From Sitta carolinensis (taxonomy: Eukaryota; Chordata; Aves; Passeriformes; Sittidae): 64,000 bases of DNA. A program made the translations under genes and the position numbers. Position 1 is the stretch's first letter; the number at the start of each line of letters is the position of its first letter. This document shows positions 44,901-56,249 of the stretch, piece after piece. The stretch spans positions 3,028,779 to 3,092,778 of the forward strand of contig CM063309.1 in NCBI GenBank assembly GCA_032173965.1, written 5' to 3'. A model generated the notes under the pieces. It was not told the origin of the DNA and ran no database searches. It saw nothing but the letters and a program-made list of their open reading frames with translations.

Positions 44901-45250
44901 ATCCCTGGAAATTCAAATTTATCAAAAAGCGGCGATTTCCCAAATATTTTTGGCAGAGAAAATCCCCAAAAAAATCCCAAAATATTTTGATTTTTCCGCC
45001 CTGCTCGTGGTTTTGCTGGAAAATCGGAATTTTTTGGGGAGGGATTTGTGGGTTTGGGGTGAAAATTGGATTTTTTGGGGTGAAAATTGGATTTTTTGGG
45101 GTGAAAAAAGGATTTTTTGAGGGTTTTTTAAATTTTTTTTGGTCCTCCAGGTCTGAATTTTTGGAGCGGGAGGAAATAAAGGTGAAAAAAAAATGGAATT
45201 TAAAAATTTAAAATTTGGTTTGAGAGCAGGGAATTGGCCTGGGGGATTTG
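44901..45250. other. Mixed spacer with a short GGGGTGAAAATTGGATTTTT repeat
   Basis: Four copies of a 22 bp unit at 45055-45122, otherwise irregular. No gene seen. Confidence 0.45.
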
Positions 45251-45880
45251 GCCGATATTTGGAAAAAGGCGAAAAATGGGAAAAAAATAAAATGGGAAAA
45301 AATGGGGAATAAAAAAAAAAATGGAGAAAAATTAGGAAAAAACAAATAGGGAAAAAAATGCAAAAAATAGGAAAAAAATAAGGGAAAAAATGGGGAAAAA
45401 ATTGTAAAAAATAGGAGAAAAAAAAAAATTGCAAAAATAAGGGAAAAAAGTGGGAAAAAAGGGAAAAAATGGGAAAAAATGGGAAAATGAAAAAAAGGGG
45501 AAAATGCGAAAAAAGGAGAAAAGCTAAAAAACCAAAAATGGAAAAATTAGCAAAAAGTTAAAATGCAAAAAAGCGGAAAAAATGCCAAACCAAAAAAAAA
45601 ATAAAAAAAGAAAAATCAAAAAATGGCGAAAAAAAAAATCGAAAAAAAATAAAAAAATCCAAAATCCCCCCAAAAAATCCCAAAACCAAAAAAAACGAAA
45701 AAACCTTAAAAACCCCAAAAATAAAATACCCGAAAAATCCAAACAACCCCTAAAACCAAAATCGCCAAAAACCCAACAAAAATAACCAAAAACAAAAAGC
45801 CCCGAAAAAACCCCAAAAAATCAAAATCCCAAACCCCAAAACCCCAAAATACAATAAAAATCCCGAACAAGGCGACGGGA
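45251..45880. repeat. A-rich minisatellites (GGGAAAAAATGGGAAAA, then CCCCAAAAAATCCAAAA)
   Basis: Two adjoining low-complexity blocks. The first is A/G; the second, from about 45580, is A/C-rich with CCAAAACC words. Confidence 0.85.
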
Positions 45881-46184
45881 GCCAAAAATCCAAAATTCAC
45901 CGAGTTGGGAATTTGGAATTTTGGATTTCCGGCGCTGCGCGATCCCGGCGCGGACAAATCGGAATTTGGGATTTTTTCGGGAATTTTTTCAATTTTTTGG
46001 AATTTTGGCCCCCACGTGATCGCCCCTTAATTTTGATTTTTTTTCGGTTTTTTTTCTTGTTTTTTTTTTTTTTCGCTTCACCTCATTCAAATTCGGGATA
46101 TTTCGAATTTTTCGCCCCAAATCATTTTTCCCCCAAAATTCATTTTTCCAGCCCGAAATCCCCCATTCCATAAAATCCCTTTTT
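45881..46184. promoter_or_regulatory. Single-copy island with E-box; candidate regulatory
   Basis: Complex text including GCGCTGCGCGATCCCGGCGC and GGCCCCCACGTGATCGCCCC. The CACGTG at about 46013-46018 is a canonical E-box, followed by CTTAATTTTGATTTT. The function is not known. Confidence 0.35.
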
Positions 46185-46670
46185 AAAAAAATATATTTAT
46201 ATATTTAATTTTTTTATTGTTTATTTTTAATTTATTTTATTTATTTTATATTTATTTCTATTTATTTCTATTTATTTATTTATTTATTTTATATTTCTTT
46301 TATTTATTTTATATTTATTTTCATTTATTTTAAATTTATTTTTATTCATTTTTATTCACTTTCATTCCTTTTTATTTCTTTTACATTTATTTATATGTAT
46401 TTTAATTTATTTTTATTTTAATTTATTTTCATTTATTTTATTTCCTTTTATTTTTATTATATTTATATTCATTCATTTTAATTCAGTTTTAATTTAGTTT
46501 ATATTTATTTTTATTCATTTTTAACTATTTTATATTTATTTTATATTACTTTTTAATTTTAATTTATTTTAATTTTTTATTTTTACTTCAATTTATTTTT
46601 ATTTTCATTATTTTAATTTATTTTTAGTTTAATTTTTTTTTAATTTATTTTATATTTTTTTCCCCTTTAA
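46185..46670. repeat. TTTATTTTA-type AT microsatellite
   Basis: TTTATTTATTTTATATTTAT runs without a strict period. Confidence 0.88.
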
Positions 46671-46930
46671 AACATGAAATTATTCAAGGAAAAAATCCGA
46701 ATTATTGGGGATTTTTTTCCTCCATTAAAACGCTGGAAATTTGAGATTTCCTCCCTAAATTCTCACGGCCCTTAAAGCGATTTTTTTACGATTACGCGAT
46801 TATTTCCGGAGTTATTTTCGCTCTTCGCCTGCTCCGGGTGGAAAATAAAGCAGAAAAAATCCGATTTTTATTCAAATATTGATAACGGCGATTTTTATTT
46901 TTTAAGGGGGATTTTTGAGTCTTAACCCAT
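46671..46930. other. Short AT-rich single-copy island
   Basis: Complex, AT-rich (ACGATTACGCGATTATTTCC near 46789). No gene seen; possible non-coding element. Confidence 0.35.
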
Positions 46931-46934
46931 CAGC

Positions 46935-47432
46935 GGCAGCTGCGGAAATTCGCTTTTTTGGGTGGAAAATTCGCTTTTTTGGGTGGAAAATCCGCTTTTT
47001 TTTGGGTGGAAAATCCGCTTTGGCGGGGAAATTCGCTTTTTTTGAGGGAAAATCCGCTTTTTTATTAGGTGAAAAATCCGCTTTTTTATTGGGGGGAAAA
47101 TCCGCTTTTTGGGGGGAAAATTCGCTTTTTTTGGGGGGTAAAAATCCGCTTTTTCGGGGAGAAAAATCGCTTCTTTTGAGGGAAAAATACGCGCTTTTTA
47201 AGGTGAAAAATCTGCTTTTATGAGAGGAAAAATCTGCTTTTTTTGAGGGGAAAACTTGCTGCTTTTTTATTAGGTGAAAAATCCGCTTTTTGGGGGGTAA
47301 AAATCCGCGCTTTTTTAGGTGAAAAATCCCCTTTTTTTTTCAGTAAAAATCCGCTTTTTCTTAGTGAAAAATCCGCTTTTTTTGAGGGTGAAAAATCCGC
47401 TTTTTTTAGTAAAAAATTCCCTTTTTTTGGCG
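46935..47432. repeat. 23-35 bp minisatellite (GTGGAAAATCCGCTTTTTT)
   Basis: About 20 copies of GGTGAAAAATCCGCTTTTTT with spacer variants (GGGGGG, TTAGG). GCTTTTTT and AAAATCCGC stay constant. WKIRFFG and LGEKSAF frames are artefacts. Confidence 0.93.
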
Positions 47433-48845
47433 TTTTTCGCCCCCAAATCCGCGGTGACGTCACGGCCGCCCCTTTTTCCCATTCCCCCCTCTGGAATTTT
47501 GGGGATTTTCGGGAATATTCCCCCCAAAAATCTCATTTTATTCGGAATAAATCCATGATTTCCACGCAGGCAGGCGGGATTTTTATTTATTTCCTCCCGG
47601 CGGCTTTTGGACCCAAAAATTGGAATTTTCCCGCAGCAAAAAAACCCCAAAAAATCCAAATTTCCCCCAAAATTTCCCCCGCTCAGGAATTTCCCCCTTC
47701 CCAACCACAACCGAGGGGATTTCACCCAAAATAATCGGAATTTTCCTCATTTTTTCCCCCGCTTTTTGGGGGCGTTTAATCAGAAAATTAAATTAATTTA
47801 AACCCGAATAATAATTTAAATTTTTGTCGCATTTTTGACGCTTCTAAACTTTGATTTTTTTTTTTTTTGAGGGTGAAATTTTTATATTTTTTTTTATTTT
47901 GGGTTTATTTTGGTTTTATTTTGGGTTTTTTTGTTGGTTTGTTTTTTTTTTTTTTCCCGGCGCTGCTTTTCTTTTGTTGGATTCCGCCAATAAATCTGAG
48001 CAGGAGCAAAAAAAAAAAGGGAAAAAAATAAATAAATAAATCACGAAATAAATCATTCCCCTCCCCCTGCCCCAATTAAAATTCCCGATTAAATCCTCTC
48101 CAAACACCGCAAAAAAAATCAAAATATTTCCCTAAAAACCGCCCCAAAAGCGCTTTGAAACCTGGCGGATAAAATGCGAATATTCCGCATTTTTTCCCCT
48201 CCTCCTCCTCCCCCGGACGCGTTCGGGCAATTCCCAAAATTCCCTTTTTTAACTTAATTTTTTCCCCAATTATTTCAAGCCGCCGGGGATTTAAACAGCG
48301 AAAAAAGCGATTTTTCCCCTCTTTTTTCCCCCCAAATAATTCTAATTTTTATTCTAATTATTCCCCATTTTACCCCAAAAATCCAATGAGTCGCCCCAAA
48401 CTTTGGCTGCGCTTGCCCCAAACTGAAATAAAATTAAAATTTTCCTCCGGGAGGAGGAAAAAAAGGGGAAAAAAAAAACCCAAAAAAGCTGCAAAAATCC
48501 CTTTTTTTACCCTTTTTATCCCAAAATCGAGGCGCTTTAAATCCAGAATAAATTGAATTAAAGAGCGGGAGCGGCTTTAATTGAGATTTTTTGGTGTGAA
48601 AAATGAGGGTTTTTAAAAAAAATTAATTTTTTTCGGGATGGGATTTTGAGGTAAAAATCGCTTTTTTTTAGTGCCGGACCCTCCGCACAAAATAACTTGA
48701 AATTCTCCCCTCCCGAAAAAAATTAAAATATTCAAATCCCGACCTCCAAAATTCCGGGGAAAAAGGGGAATTTCGGCTCTTTATTAATTGGAATTATTGA
48801 ATTAAAAACCCCGAGGTTTTCACCCCAAATAATCTCAATTTTCCG
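47433..48845. other. Intergenic, mostly single-copy-looking; no gene seen
   Basis: About 1.4 kb with less tandem structure than its neighbours. Contains complex segments at 47440-47570, 47960-48000 and 48150-48290. A consensus CRE lies near its start. No coding family recognised. Confidence 0.45.
47455..47462. promoter_or_regulatory. Consensus CRE palindrome
   Basis: TGACGTCA in GCGGTGACGTCACGGCCGCC, immediately after the array at 46935-47432. A full-consensus CREB/ATF-type site in a CpG-containing context; function not shown. Confidence 0.4.
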
Positions 48846-48849
48846 CCTG

Positions 48850-49128
48850 GATTTTGGGGGTTTTCCCCCTTTTTTTCCCCTTTTCCCCCTTTTTTTCCCC
48901 TTTATTTTTTCTACTTTTTTTCCCCCTTTCCCCCCTTTTTTTTCCCCATTTTTCCCCCACTTTTTCCCCTTTTTTTCCCCCCTTTTTTCCCCCTTTTGTT
49001 TCCCCATTTCCCCCCTTTTTCCCCCTTTTTTCCCCCTTTTTCCCCCCTTTTTTCCCCATTTCCCCCCCATTTTTCCCCCTTCTTTTCCCCCTTCTTTTCC
49101 CCTTTTTTCCCCCCCTTTTTCCTCCTTT
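48850..49128. repeat. CCCCCTTTTTT minisatellite
   Basis: Pyrimidine-only tract of TTTTTTCCCC units, the complement of the purine arrays elsewhere. Confidence 0.92.
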
Positions 49129-49775
49129 TTTAAGGGGGCGCTGCTCCCCCAATTTTCGGGATTTTCCTGCCTTAAAAATAAAACGAAATTAAAAAGAAAT
49201 AGGTTTTTATCCCCTTCCCCAAAAATATTAATTAAAAAAAGGGAGATCTCAACAGGAAAAAAAATAAATGCGTCAAAATAAAGGCGAGAAAAACGGGAAA
49301 AAATTAAAATAAGAGGGGGAAAAAAGGAAAATAAAGGGGAAAAAGAGCAAAGATTTTTGGGAAAAAGGGAAAATGGGGAAAAATCAAAATAAAAATTCCC
49401 CTAAATTCCCATTTTTCACCCCAAAATGGGAATTTTCGGGAGGAGGGGGCGCCCTTGACCCCTCCCCCTGCGGGTTGACCCCAAAAAAACCCCAAAAAAT
49501 CGCGGATTTTGGGGTTTTTAAATCTCATTTTTCCCCCGTCCCTAAATCAGCTCCGGGCCGCGAGGAGGGGAGGAAAAAAAAATCTGATATTTTTTTGTTT
49601 TTTTTCCCCTTTTATCTTTATTTTCCCCCCTTTTTTCCCCGTAAAAAAAAAAAAAAATCAAAAATAATTAGAATTAAATTAAGGCGGCAACGCGGGATTT
49701 TTTGATTTTTTTGAGAGGTTTTATTTTTATTTTTTATTTTTTAATTTTTGTGGGTTTTTTTTCCCGGGAACAAAG
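49129..49775. other. Mixed intergenic spacer; no gene seen
   Basis: A and G-rich stretches alternate with short complex segments (49430-49480). No recognisable gene. Confidence 0.45.
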
Positions 49776-49905
49776 AGCAAACAACTGCGGGACTTGTCCA
49801 TAATTCCGGCACTTTTAATCCAACATCTGTTCTTGCTTCTGCTGATGAGTTCCCTTAATTACTTGCAGACCTAAATTTCTCCCCCTCCAGAGAAAAAACA
49901 AAAAA
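49776..49905. promoter_or_regulatory. Candidate conserved non-coding element
   Basis: About 120 bp of balanced, single-copy text: CAACTGCGGGACTTGTCCAT, AATTCCGGCACTTTTAATCC, TCTTGCTTCTGCTGATGAGT, CCCTTAATTACTTGCAGACC. It looks unlike any local repeat and contains TTAATTA. The best intergenic conserved-element candidate after 34480-34800. Confidence 0.5.
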
Positions 49906-50144
49906 AAAATTAAATATATATATTTTTTATAGCCTTAAACCCCCTCAAAACCCCCCTAAAAATCCGTTTAAACCCATTAAAAACCCCATAAAAATTCAGA
50001 TTTTTACGAGGTTTCAACGCGGCGTTTTTACAAGGTTTGCGTGATTTATTTTTTTTTTAATAAATTAAATTTTTAGGGGTTTTTTCGGTGGTTAAAAAAT
50101 CAAGGTTTGGAGGCTGGTGGTGTTTTTTTGGTGGTTTTTTTTCT

Positions 50145-50240
50145 TTTTTCCGGCAGCTGCTTTCTGCTCTCAATAAATCGCGCGGACTTTTAGGAGTCGC
50201 CCTCTGTTTCGAGAAGTAATAAAACACTTAAATTCCTCGA
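50145..50240. promoter_or_regulatory. Candidate conserved non-coding element
   Basis: Single-copy text: CGGCAGCTGCTTTCTGCTCT, CAATAAATCGCGCGGACTTT, GAGTCGCCCTCTGTTTCGAG. It has CAGCTG and CAATAAA motifs and is bounded by low-complexity DNA. Confidence 0.45.
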
Positions 50241-50284
50241 ACTTCCCCAAATTCCCCCGCCCCGCCGTCTTCACCCACCTTGGG

Positions 50285-50515
50285 AAAAAATAAAAATTGA
50301 ATTAAAGTGTAAAAAGCGCGAAAAAAAAGTGAAAAAAAAGCGGGGAAAAAGCGAAAAAAAAAGCGAAAAAAAGCGGAAAAAAAGCGGGAAAAAAAGCGAA
50401 AAAAAAGCGGAAAAAAAGCGAATAAAACCCGGAAAAAAAAAAAGAGGAAATAAAGAGGATAAAAAGTAAAATTAAAAAAGGGTAAAAAATGCGGGGAAAA
50501 ATAAAAATTCCAGAG
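50285..50515. repeat. AAAAAAGCGGAAAAAAAGCG minisatellite
   Basis: A 10-11 bp unit, AAAAAAAGCGG. The minus frame with FFRFFSRFF is its translation. Confidence 0.9.
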
Positions 50516-50990
50516 GGAAAAGGAGAAGTTGGGAACGGTCCCGAATTGCGGCTCCGAGCTCGGAAATTCGGGAATTTCCCCCCAAAAAAAATCCAAATTT
50601 TGGGGTCCCCGCTGGCCCAGGGTGGGGGAAGGACCCGAACCCGCCCGAAATTCTCATTTTTTTTCCCCATTCTGGGGCGAATTTGGAGCGCCGGGGGAAG
50701 GAAAGGAGGGGGAAAAAATTGGGAATTTTTATTTTTGGGAGAAAATTCCCGGAATTCCCCCCAAGACCCGAGGGGGGAGCGACCCCCGGGCGCCTTTTTG
50801 GGGGAAAAATTGGGATTTTTGGGGTGGGAAAATCGGATTTTTGTGTAAAAAATTGGGATTTTTGAGGAAAAAAATTGGGATTTTTGTGTCAAAAATTGGG
50901 GTTATTTTGCGTTGAAAATTCGGATTTTTTTCCCCCCGGGCTCTCCCCCTAAATGACATTCGGGTGGGTTTTTTTTTTTTATTTTTATTT
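50516..50990. other. Mixed spacer with short repeats; no gene seen
   Basis: GC-richer complex text at 50530-50800, then a short ~22 bp AAAAATTGGGATTTTTG-type array (50805-50905). No coding family recognised. Confidence 0.4.
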
Positions 50991-51029
50991 TGAGTGTTTT
51001 CGGTGTTTTTTGTGTGGTTTTTTTTTCCC

Positions 51030-51105
51030 CTCCAGTCGTTTATGGTTTTATTGGTGCCATTGATGACTTTGTTTTGTTAAAGGAGAGGAAAAAGAACATA
51101 AAAAA
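51030..51105. promoter_or_regulatory. Short candidate Hox/Cdx regulatory element
   Basis: CCAGTCGTTTATGGTTTTAT followed by TGGTGCCATTGATGACTTTG. TTTATGG and TTTTATTGG match CDX/HOX-type sites, and TTGATGA resembles a PBX/MEIS half-site. Single-copy between simple repeats. Confidence 0.4.
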
Positions 51106-52275
51106 AATTCCGGGGGCATCCGGGATCCGGGCAGAGCCGGGGGGGCGAAATATTCCTAAAAAAACACCAAAAAAAACCCAAAAAACCCCAAAAAACCCCA
51201 AAAAAAACCCGCGCCGGGCGCGTTCTTTGTCAGCCAAAAAAAAAAAAATCGCATTTTTTTCCTTTTTAATTAAAAATATATTTTAAAAAAATCCGATTTT
51301 TTCCGCACAAACCCGCCGCGCTTCGGAGCATTTCAAACCAAAAAAAGCGAGGAGGGTTTTTTTATTATTATTTACAAATTAAAATTAAATTTAAATTAAA
51401 AATGGAAATTAAAAAAGCCGCGGGGAGGAGGGGGAGGAAACCGAGAGTTTTCCCCGTAATAATCGGAATTTCGGGGTTTTTTTTTTTTACCTCCGCGGGT
51501 TGAATTTTGAGCTGAATTTTGGGGCGAATTTGGGATTTTTTTAGACGGGAGAAACTTTGGGAAAATCCCGGAACTCCGCGCGTCCTGCCCGCTTAAAATT
51601 CCCATTTTTTCCCCCCTTTTTTTCCCCTTTTTTTCCCCCCGGCAGTGCCCGAACCGCTCGGAAATGACCCCCAAATTCCCGACAAATCCCCGTTTTTTCC
51701 CCCGTTTGTTTTTTCCCCCTGGAATTCCCGGGTTTTCCCGATTTTTTCCCGCTTTTCCCGGACTTTTCCCATCCCGCCCGGAGGTCGCCATGTTTATCCC
51801 CCCCTTCCCCTCCCTTTATTTTCATTTTTTTCCCCTTTTTTTATTTCGTTTTTCCAATTAAAACCCGCAAAAACTCCAAGCGGAACCCAAGGAGGGGTGG
51901 GGAAAAAAAATAATAAAAAAGGAAAAAATGAATTTTTTCCCCTAAATATGAAAATAAAAAGATTAAAATAAAAATAAACGGCAAAGGCGGGGTAATTGAT
52001 GGGTTAATTTTGCGTGCGGGGCGCAGATTTATTGCCGGGAATTCGGGGATTTTTATTCGCGGGAATTTAAAGGCGGCTTTTCTTGGCAAGAATAATAATT
52101 GTGAGAATAATTTAGAGGGGAAAAATTAAAGGTAGAAAAGGGGAAGTGGCCGGGAAATAAAAAATAGGAGGGGGGAAAAAAAGGGGGGAAAAAAAAAAGG
52201 GGAATTAAAGGGAAAAAAAGGGAAGTTGGGTAAAAATAAAATTAATTTGGGGTTGGGGATTGGCGGGCGCGGCCC
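51106..52275. other. Mixed intergenic DNA; no gene seen
   Basis: Alternates A, T and G-rich runs with GC-richer patches (51420-51440, 51540-51600, 51640-51790). A complex stretch at 51985-52090 may be single-copy. Open frames lack domains. Confidence 0.45.
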
Positions 52276-52284
52276 CCCCGGGAG

Positions 52285-53270
52285 AACCGGGAGGGTGGTT
52301 ATAATTTTATTATTTTAATTTTATTATTTCTAGTTTTATTATTTGTTATTTTATTATTTGTTATTTTATTATTTCGAATTTTATTATTTCGAATTTTATT
52401 ATTTCTAATTTTTGTTATTTCGAATTTTATTATTTCTAATTTTAGTTATTTCTAATTTTTGTTATTTCTAATTTTATTATTTTATTTTTATTGGTTTTAA
52501 TTTTATTATTTCGAATTATATTCTTTTAATTTTATTATTTCAATTTTATTATTTCTTATTCTATTATTTCGAATTATATTCTTTTAATTTTATTATTTCT
52601 AATTTCATTATTTCTAATTTTATTAATTATTTCTAATTTTATTATTTCTATTTTTATTATTTCTATTTTCATTCTATTTTCATTCTTTCTATTTTCCTTC
52701 TTTACATTTTAATTCTTTCTATTTTTATTATTTGTATTTTAATTATTTATATTTTTATTTATTTTTGTTATTCTTTCTCTTTCGGGTTTTTTTTCTATTT
52801 TGATTCTTTACGGTTTTACTCTTTGTTTTTTTATTCCTTTATATTTTAAGTCTTTGTATTTTTATTCTTTGTATTTTTATTCTTTATATTCTTATTCCTT
52901 TATATTTAATTCTTTGTGTTTTTATTCTTTGTACTTTTTATTCTTTGTATTTTTATTATTTATATTTTAATTATTTATATTGTAGTTATTTATATTTTAA
53001 TTATTTAATTTTTTATTATTTATATATTTATTATTTTTACTTTAATTTTTTATACTTTAATTCTTTCTATTTTAATTCTTTATACTGGAATTCTTTATAT
53101 TTTTATTCTTTATATTTTAATTCGTTATACTTGAATTCTTTATACTTGAATTCTTTATACTTTAATTCTTTATTTTTTTTATTCTTTACATTTTAATTCT
53201 CTATATTTGAATCCCTTCTGTTCCCATCTCCACTCCTTTCATTCCCATTCCACAATTTAATATTTTTAAT
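52285..53270. repeat. TTATTATTTCTAATTTTA minisatellite
   Basis: Units of 14-18 bp, TTTTATTATTTCTAA with CGAA variants, drifting to TTCTTTATATTTTAATT in the second half. Confidence 0.92.
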
Positions 53271-53344
53271 TTTAATTTTTATTTTTATTTTTACTGGGAG
53301 GGGCTGCACTCACTTTCCATGGCCCCACTTTACTTTCGAGTGGG

Positions 53345-54295
53345 CTGTAAAAAAAAATGAAAAATTAAGGGGAAAAAAAAATGGAGAAAAAAAAAGTGAG
53401 GGGAAAAAACAGAGGAAAAAAATGGAGGGGGAAAAATGGAGAAAAAAAGGAGAAAAAATGAATAAAACAAACAAACAAACAAACAAAAACAAAAACAAAG
53501 AAAAGCAAAAAAAAAAAAAACAGGAAAAAAAAGCAAGAAAAGAAAAAAAATTATTAAAACAAAACAAAACAAAAAAGCAAGAAAAGAAAAGAAAAGAAAA
53601 GAAAAGAAAAGAAAAGAAAAAGAAAAGAAAAGAAAAGAAAAGAAAAGAAAAGAAAAGAAAAGAAAAGAAAAGAAAGACAAAAATAAAAAATAAATAATAA
53701 AAGAAAAGAAAGCCAAAAGTAAAATAAATAATAAAAGAAAAGAAAGCCTAAAATAAAAAATAAATAATAGAAGAAAAGAAAGCCAAAAGTAAAATAAATA
53801 TTAAAAGGAAATAAAGCCCTCAAAAAATAATAAAAGAAAATAAAGAACAACGAAAAAAGGAAAATAAAGCAAAAAAAAAAAAAAGGGAAAAATTGAAATA
53901 AATAATAAAAGAAAGTAAAAAAAAAATAATAAAAGAAAATAAAGCAAAAAATCAAAAAAAGAAAGTAAAGCAAAAAATAAAATAATAAAGGAAAATAAAG
54001 CAAAAAATGAAATAAATAATAAAAGAAAGTAAAGCGAAAAAATAATAAAAGAAAACAAAGCAAAAAATGAAATAAATAATAAAAGAAAGTAAAGCAAAAA
54101 AAATAATAAAAGAAATCAAAGCAAAAAAAATTAAAAAATAAAGAAAAAAATAAAATAAAGGAAAAAAAAAGAAATAAAATAAAGGGAAAAAAAAGAAAAA
54201 AAAAGAAAAAAAAAGAAAGGAAAAAAGAGAAAAAAAAAGAAAAAAAAAAAAAAAGAAAGAAAGAAAAAAATAAAGCCAAAAAAAAAGCAAAAAAA
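53345..54295. repeat. AAAAG microsatellite and ~40 bp AAAGCAAAAAATAATAAAAG minisatellite
   Basis: GGAAAAAAATGG units, then a pure AAAAG run (53575-53675), then 35-45 bp copies of AATAATAAAAGAAAGTAAAGCA (53690-54120). The 538-residue minus-strand frame that spans this and the next array is an artefact. Confidence 0.92.
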
Positions 54296-54299
54296 GCGA

Positions 54300-54485
54300 A
54301 TAAATCCCCGAAGCCCCCCAGCCCCAAATGCGGCTTTTTTGGGGTTTTTTTTTTGGTTTTTTTTTGTTTTTCGGCGCGCGCTCGGCTCGCCATTGGCCCG
54401 GCCCGGGTCAGCTGACGGCGCCGGCAGCGCGAGCGCAGCGGCCGCGCAGCTATAACTGCGAGCGAGCGAGCCGCCGGAGCCCGGG
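54300..54485 (+). promoter_or_regulatory. CpG-rich single-copy island upstream of HOXC6, candidate promoter
   Basis: Dense CpG text: CGGCGCGCGCTCGGCTCGCC, then an inverted CCAAT box (CATTGGCCCGG), a perfect palindrome GTCAGCTGAC (about 54407-54416), GACGGCGCCGGCAGC and CAGCTATAACTGCG. It is about 4 kb before the HOXC6 ATG, separated from it by four arrays. It could be the HOXC6 promoter pushed away by repeat growth, but no transcription start can be proved. Confidence 0.45.
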
Positions 54486-55145
54486 AACGGCACGCGGAAG
54501 AACCCGGAACGGCACCGGGAAGAACCCCGGGAACGGCACCGGGAAGAACCCCGGGAACGGCGCCGGGAATAACCCCGGGAACGGCACCGGGAAAACGCCC
54601 GGAAATAACCCCGGGAACGGCACCGGAATAACCCCGGGAACGCACCGGGAATAACCCCGGGAACGGCGGAACGAGCCCGGAATAACACGCGGGAAAACCC
54701 CGGGAACACCCGGGATACACCGGGAACGCACCGGTAACACCGGGAACAACCCCGGGAACAACCCGGAATAAACCGGGAACAGCCCCGGGAATAACACCGG
54801 GAACAACCCCGGAGCAGCCCGGGAACAGCCCGAACGACCCCGGGAATACGGCACCGGGAACGGCACCGGGAACGGCACCGGGAGCGGCACCGGGAACAGC
54901 ACCGGTAATAGCGCCGGGAATACCGGGAATAACCCCGGGAATAACACCGGGAACAACCCCGGGAACAGCACCGGGAGCGACCCCGGGAGCGACCCCGGGA
55001 GCGACCCCGGGAGCCCGGGAATAACCCCGGGAACAGCACCGGGAACAGCACCGGGAACAGCACCGGGAACAGCACCGGGAACACCGGCAATAACCCCGGG
55101 AAACCGGAATAACCCCGGGAATATCACGAGCGACCCCCGGAATAT
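54486..55145 (+). repeat. ~24 bp GC-rich minisatellite (CCCCGGGAACGGCACCGGGA)
   Basis: About 30 copies of ACCCCGGGAACGGCACCGGGAAT-like units with variants (AACAGC, GAGCGA). Nearly every unit holds CCGGG and two or more CpGs. It starts at the 3' border of the CpG island, so it may descend from it. The Arg/Cys/Ser-rich and Pro/Val/Gly-rich minus-strand frames are artefacts. Confidence 0.93.
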
Positions 55146-55192
55146 CGCCGCTATCGCCTGCGAGAGCCACGGATGAGCGGCAGCTGAGCAGG
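55146..55192 (+). other. Short single-copy remnant
   Basis: CGCTATCGCCTGCGAGAGCC followed by ACGGATGAGCGGCAGCTGAG. A possible fragment of the original HOXC6 5' region, too short to assign. Confidence 0.3.
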
Positions 55193-56140
55193 GGGGAAAA
55201 AGGGGGAAAAAGGGGGGAAAAGTGGGGGAAAAGTGGGGGAAAAAGCGGGAAAAAGTGGGGGAAAAAGTGGGGAAAAGTGGGAAAGGGTGGGGGAAAAAGT
55301 GGGGAAAAAGGGGGGGAAAGGGGAGGGAAAAAGGGGATTAAAGGGGGGGAAAAGGGGATAAAAAGGGGGGAAAAAGGGGGGAAAGGGGATTAAAGGGGGG
55401 ATAAAAAGGAAATTAAAGGGGGAAAGAAAGGGGATTAAAAGGAAATTAAAGGGGGGGAAAGGGGGATTAAAGGGGGAAATAAAGGGAATTAAAAAGGGGG
55501 GAAAAAGGGGGGAATAAAGGGGAAAGAGAAGGGGATAAAAGTGGAAATACAAGGGGATAAAAGTGGAAATTGAGGGGGAATAAAAGTGGAAATAAGGGGA
55601 AATTAGGGGAAAAAATAGAAGGAAAACTAAAAGGGAAAATCGAGAATATCACGCGAATAGATGGGAAAATAGAGGAATAAATAAATTTAAAACCAAGGGG
55701 AAAAAATAAAGGGAAAAATAGAGGAGCTCGTAGAGGGAATACCGGGAAAAGTGGAGGGAAATAAAGGGAGGACTGGGGAGATGGATGAGGAATAGGAAAA
55801 ATAGGAAAATAGAGCGGGAAAATAGAGGAAAAATAGGGAAAACCAGAGGAAAAATAGAGGGGGAAAGAGGGAAAAAAAGAGGAGAAAAAAAAGAGAAAAA
55901 GTAGAGGAGAAATAGAGGAAAAAAATACAAGAAAAATAGAGGAAAAATCGGAAGAAATAGAGGAAAATAGAAGACAATAAAGGAAAAACTGGAAAAAATA
56001 ACGGAAAATAGAAGAAAATAAAGGAAAAACCGGAAAAAAATCGAGGAAAAACCGGAAAAAAATCGAGGAAAATAGAAGAAAATAAAGGAAAAATCGGGGG
56101 AAAAAATCGGAAAAAATCGGAAAACTCCAGGAACTCCCAA
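55193..56140 (+). repeat. Polypurine GGGGGAAAAAG, then GGAAAAATAGAGG minisatellite
   Basis: A/G tract to about 55560, then AAAATAGAGGAAAAATAG units to 56110. The 425-residue Phe-rich minus-strand frame is a repeat translation. Confidence 0.9.
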
Positions 56141-56245
56141 GGAGGGAAGAGGAAGGAAAAGGCGAGGAATCCTCACCTCGCCCCCCGAGCAGAGAGACCC
56201 GCGGAGCCCCCCGAGAGGAAGAAGGCGAAAAACGCTTAAAAAAGA
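56141..56245 (+). other. Short GC-rich island with hairpin
   Basis: Contains GGCGAGG-AATCCTCA-CCTCGCC, a 7 bp stem with 8 nt loop at about 56161-56182, and CCGAGCAGAGAGACCCGCGG. Function unknown. Confidence 0.35.
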
Positions 56246-56249
56246 CTTT

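Noticed and set aside
53554..55170. 538-residue minus-strand frame with Pro/Gly/Cys/Arg repeats and a Phe-rich tail
   Set aside because: It spans two unrelated tandem arrays (CCGGGAACGG and AAAAG). The composition changes exactly at the repeat border.
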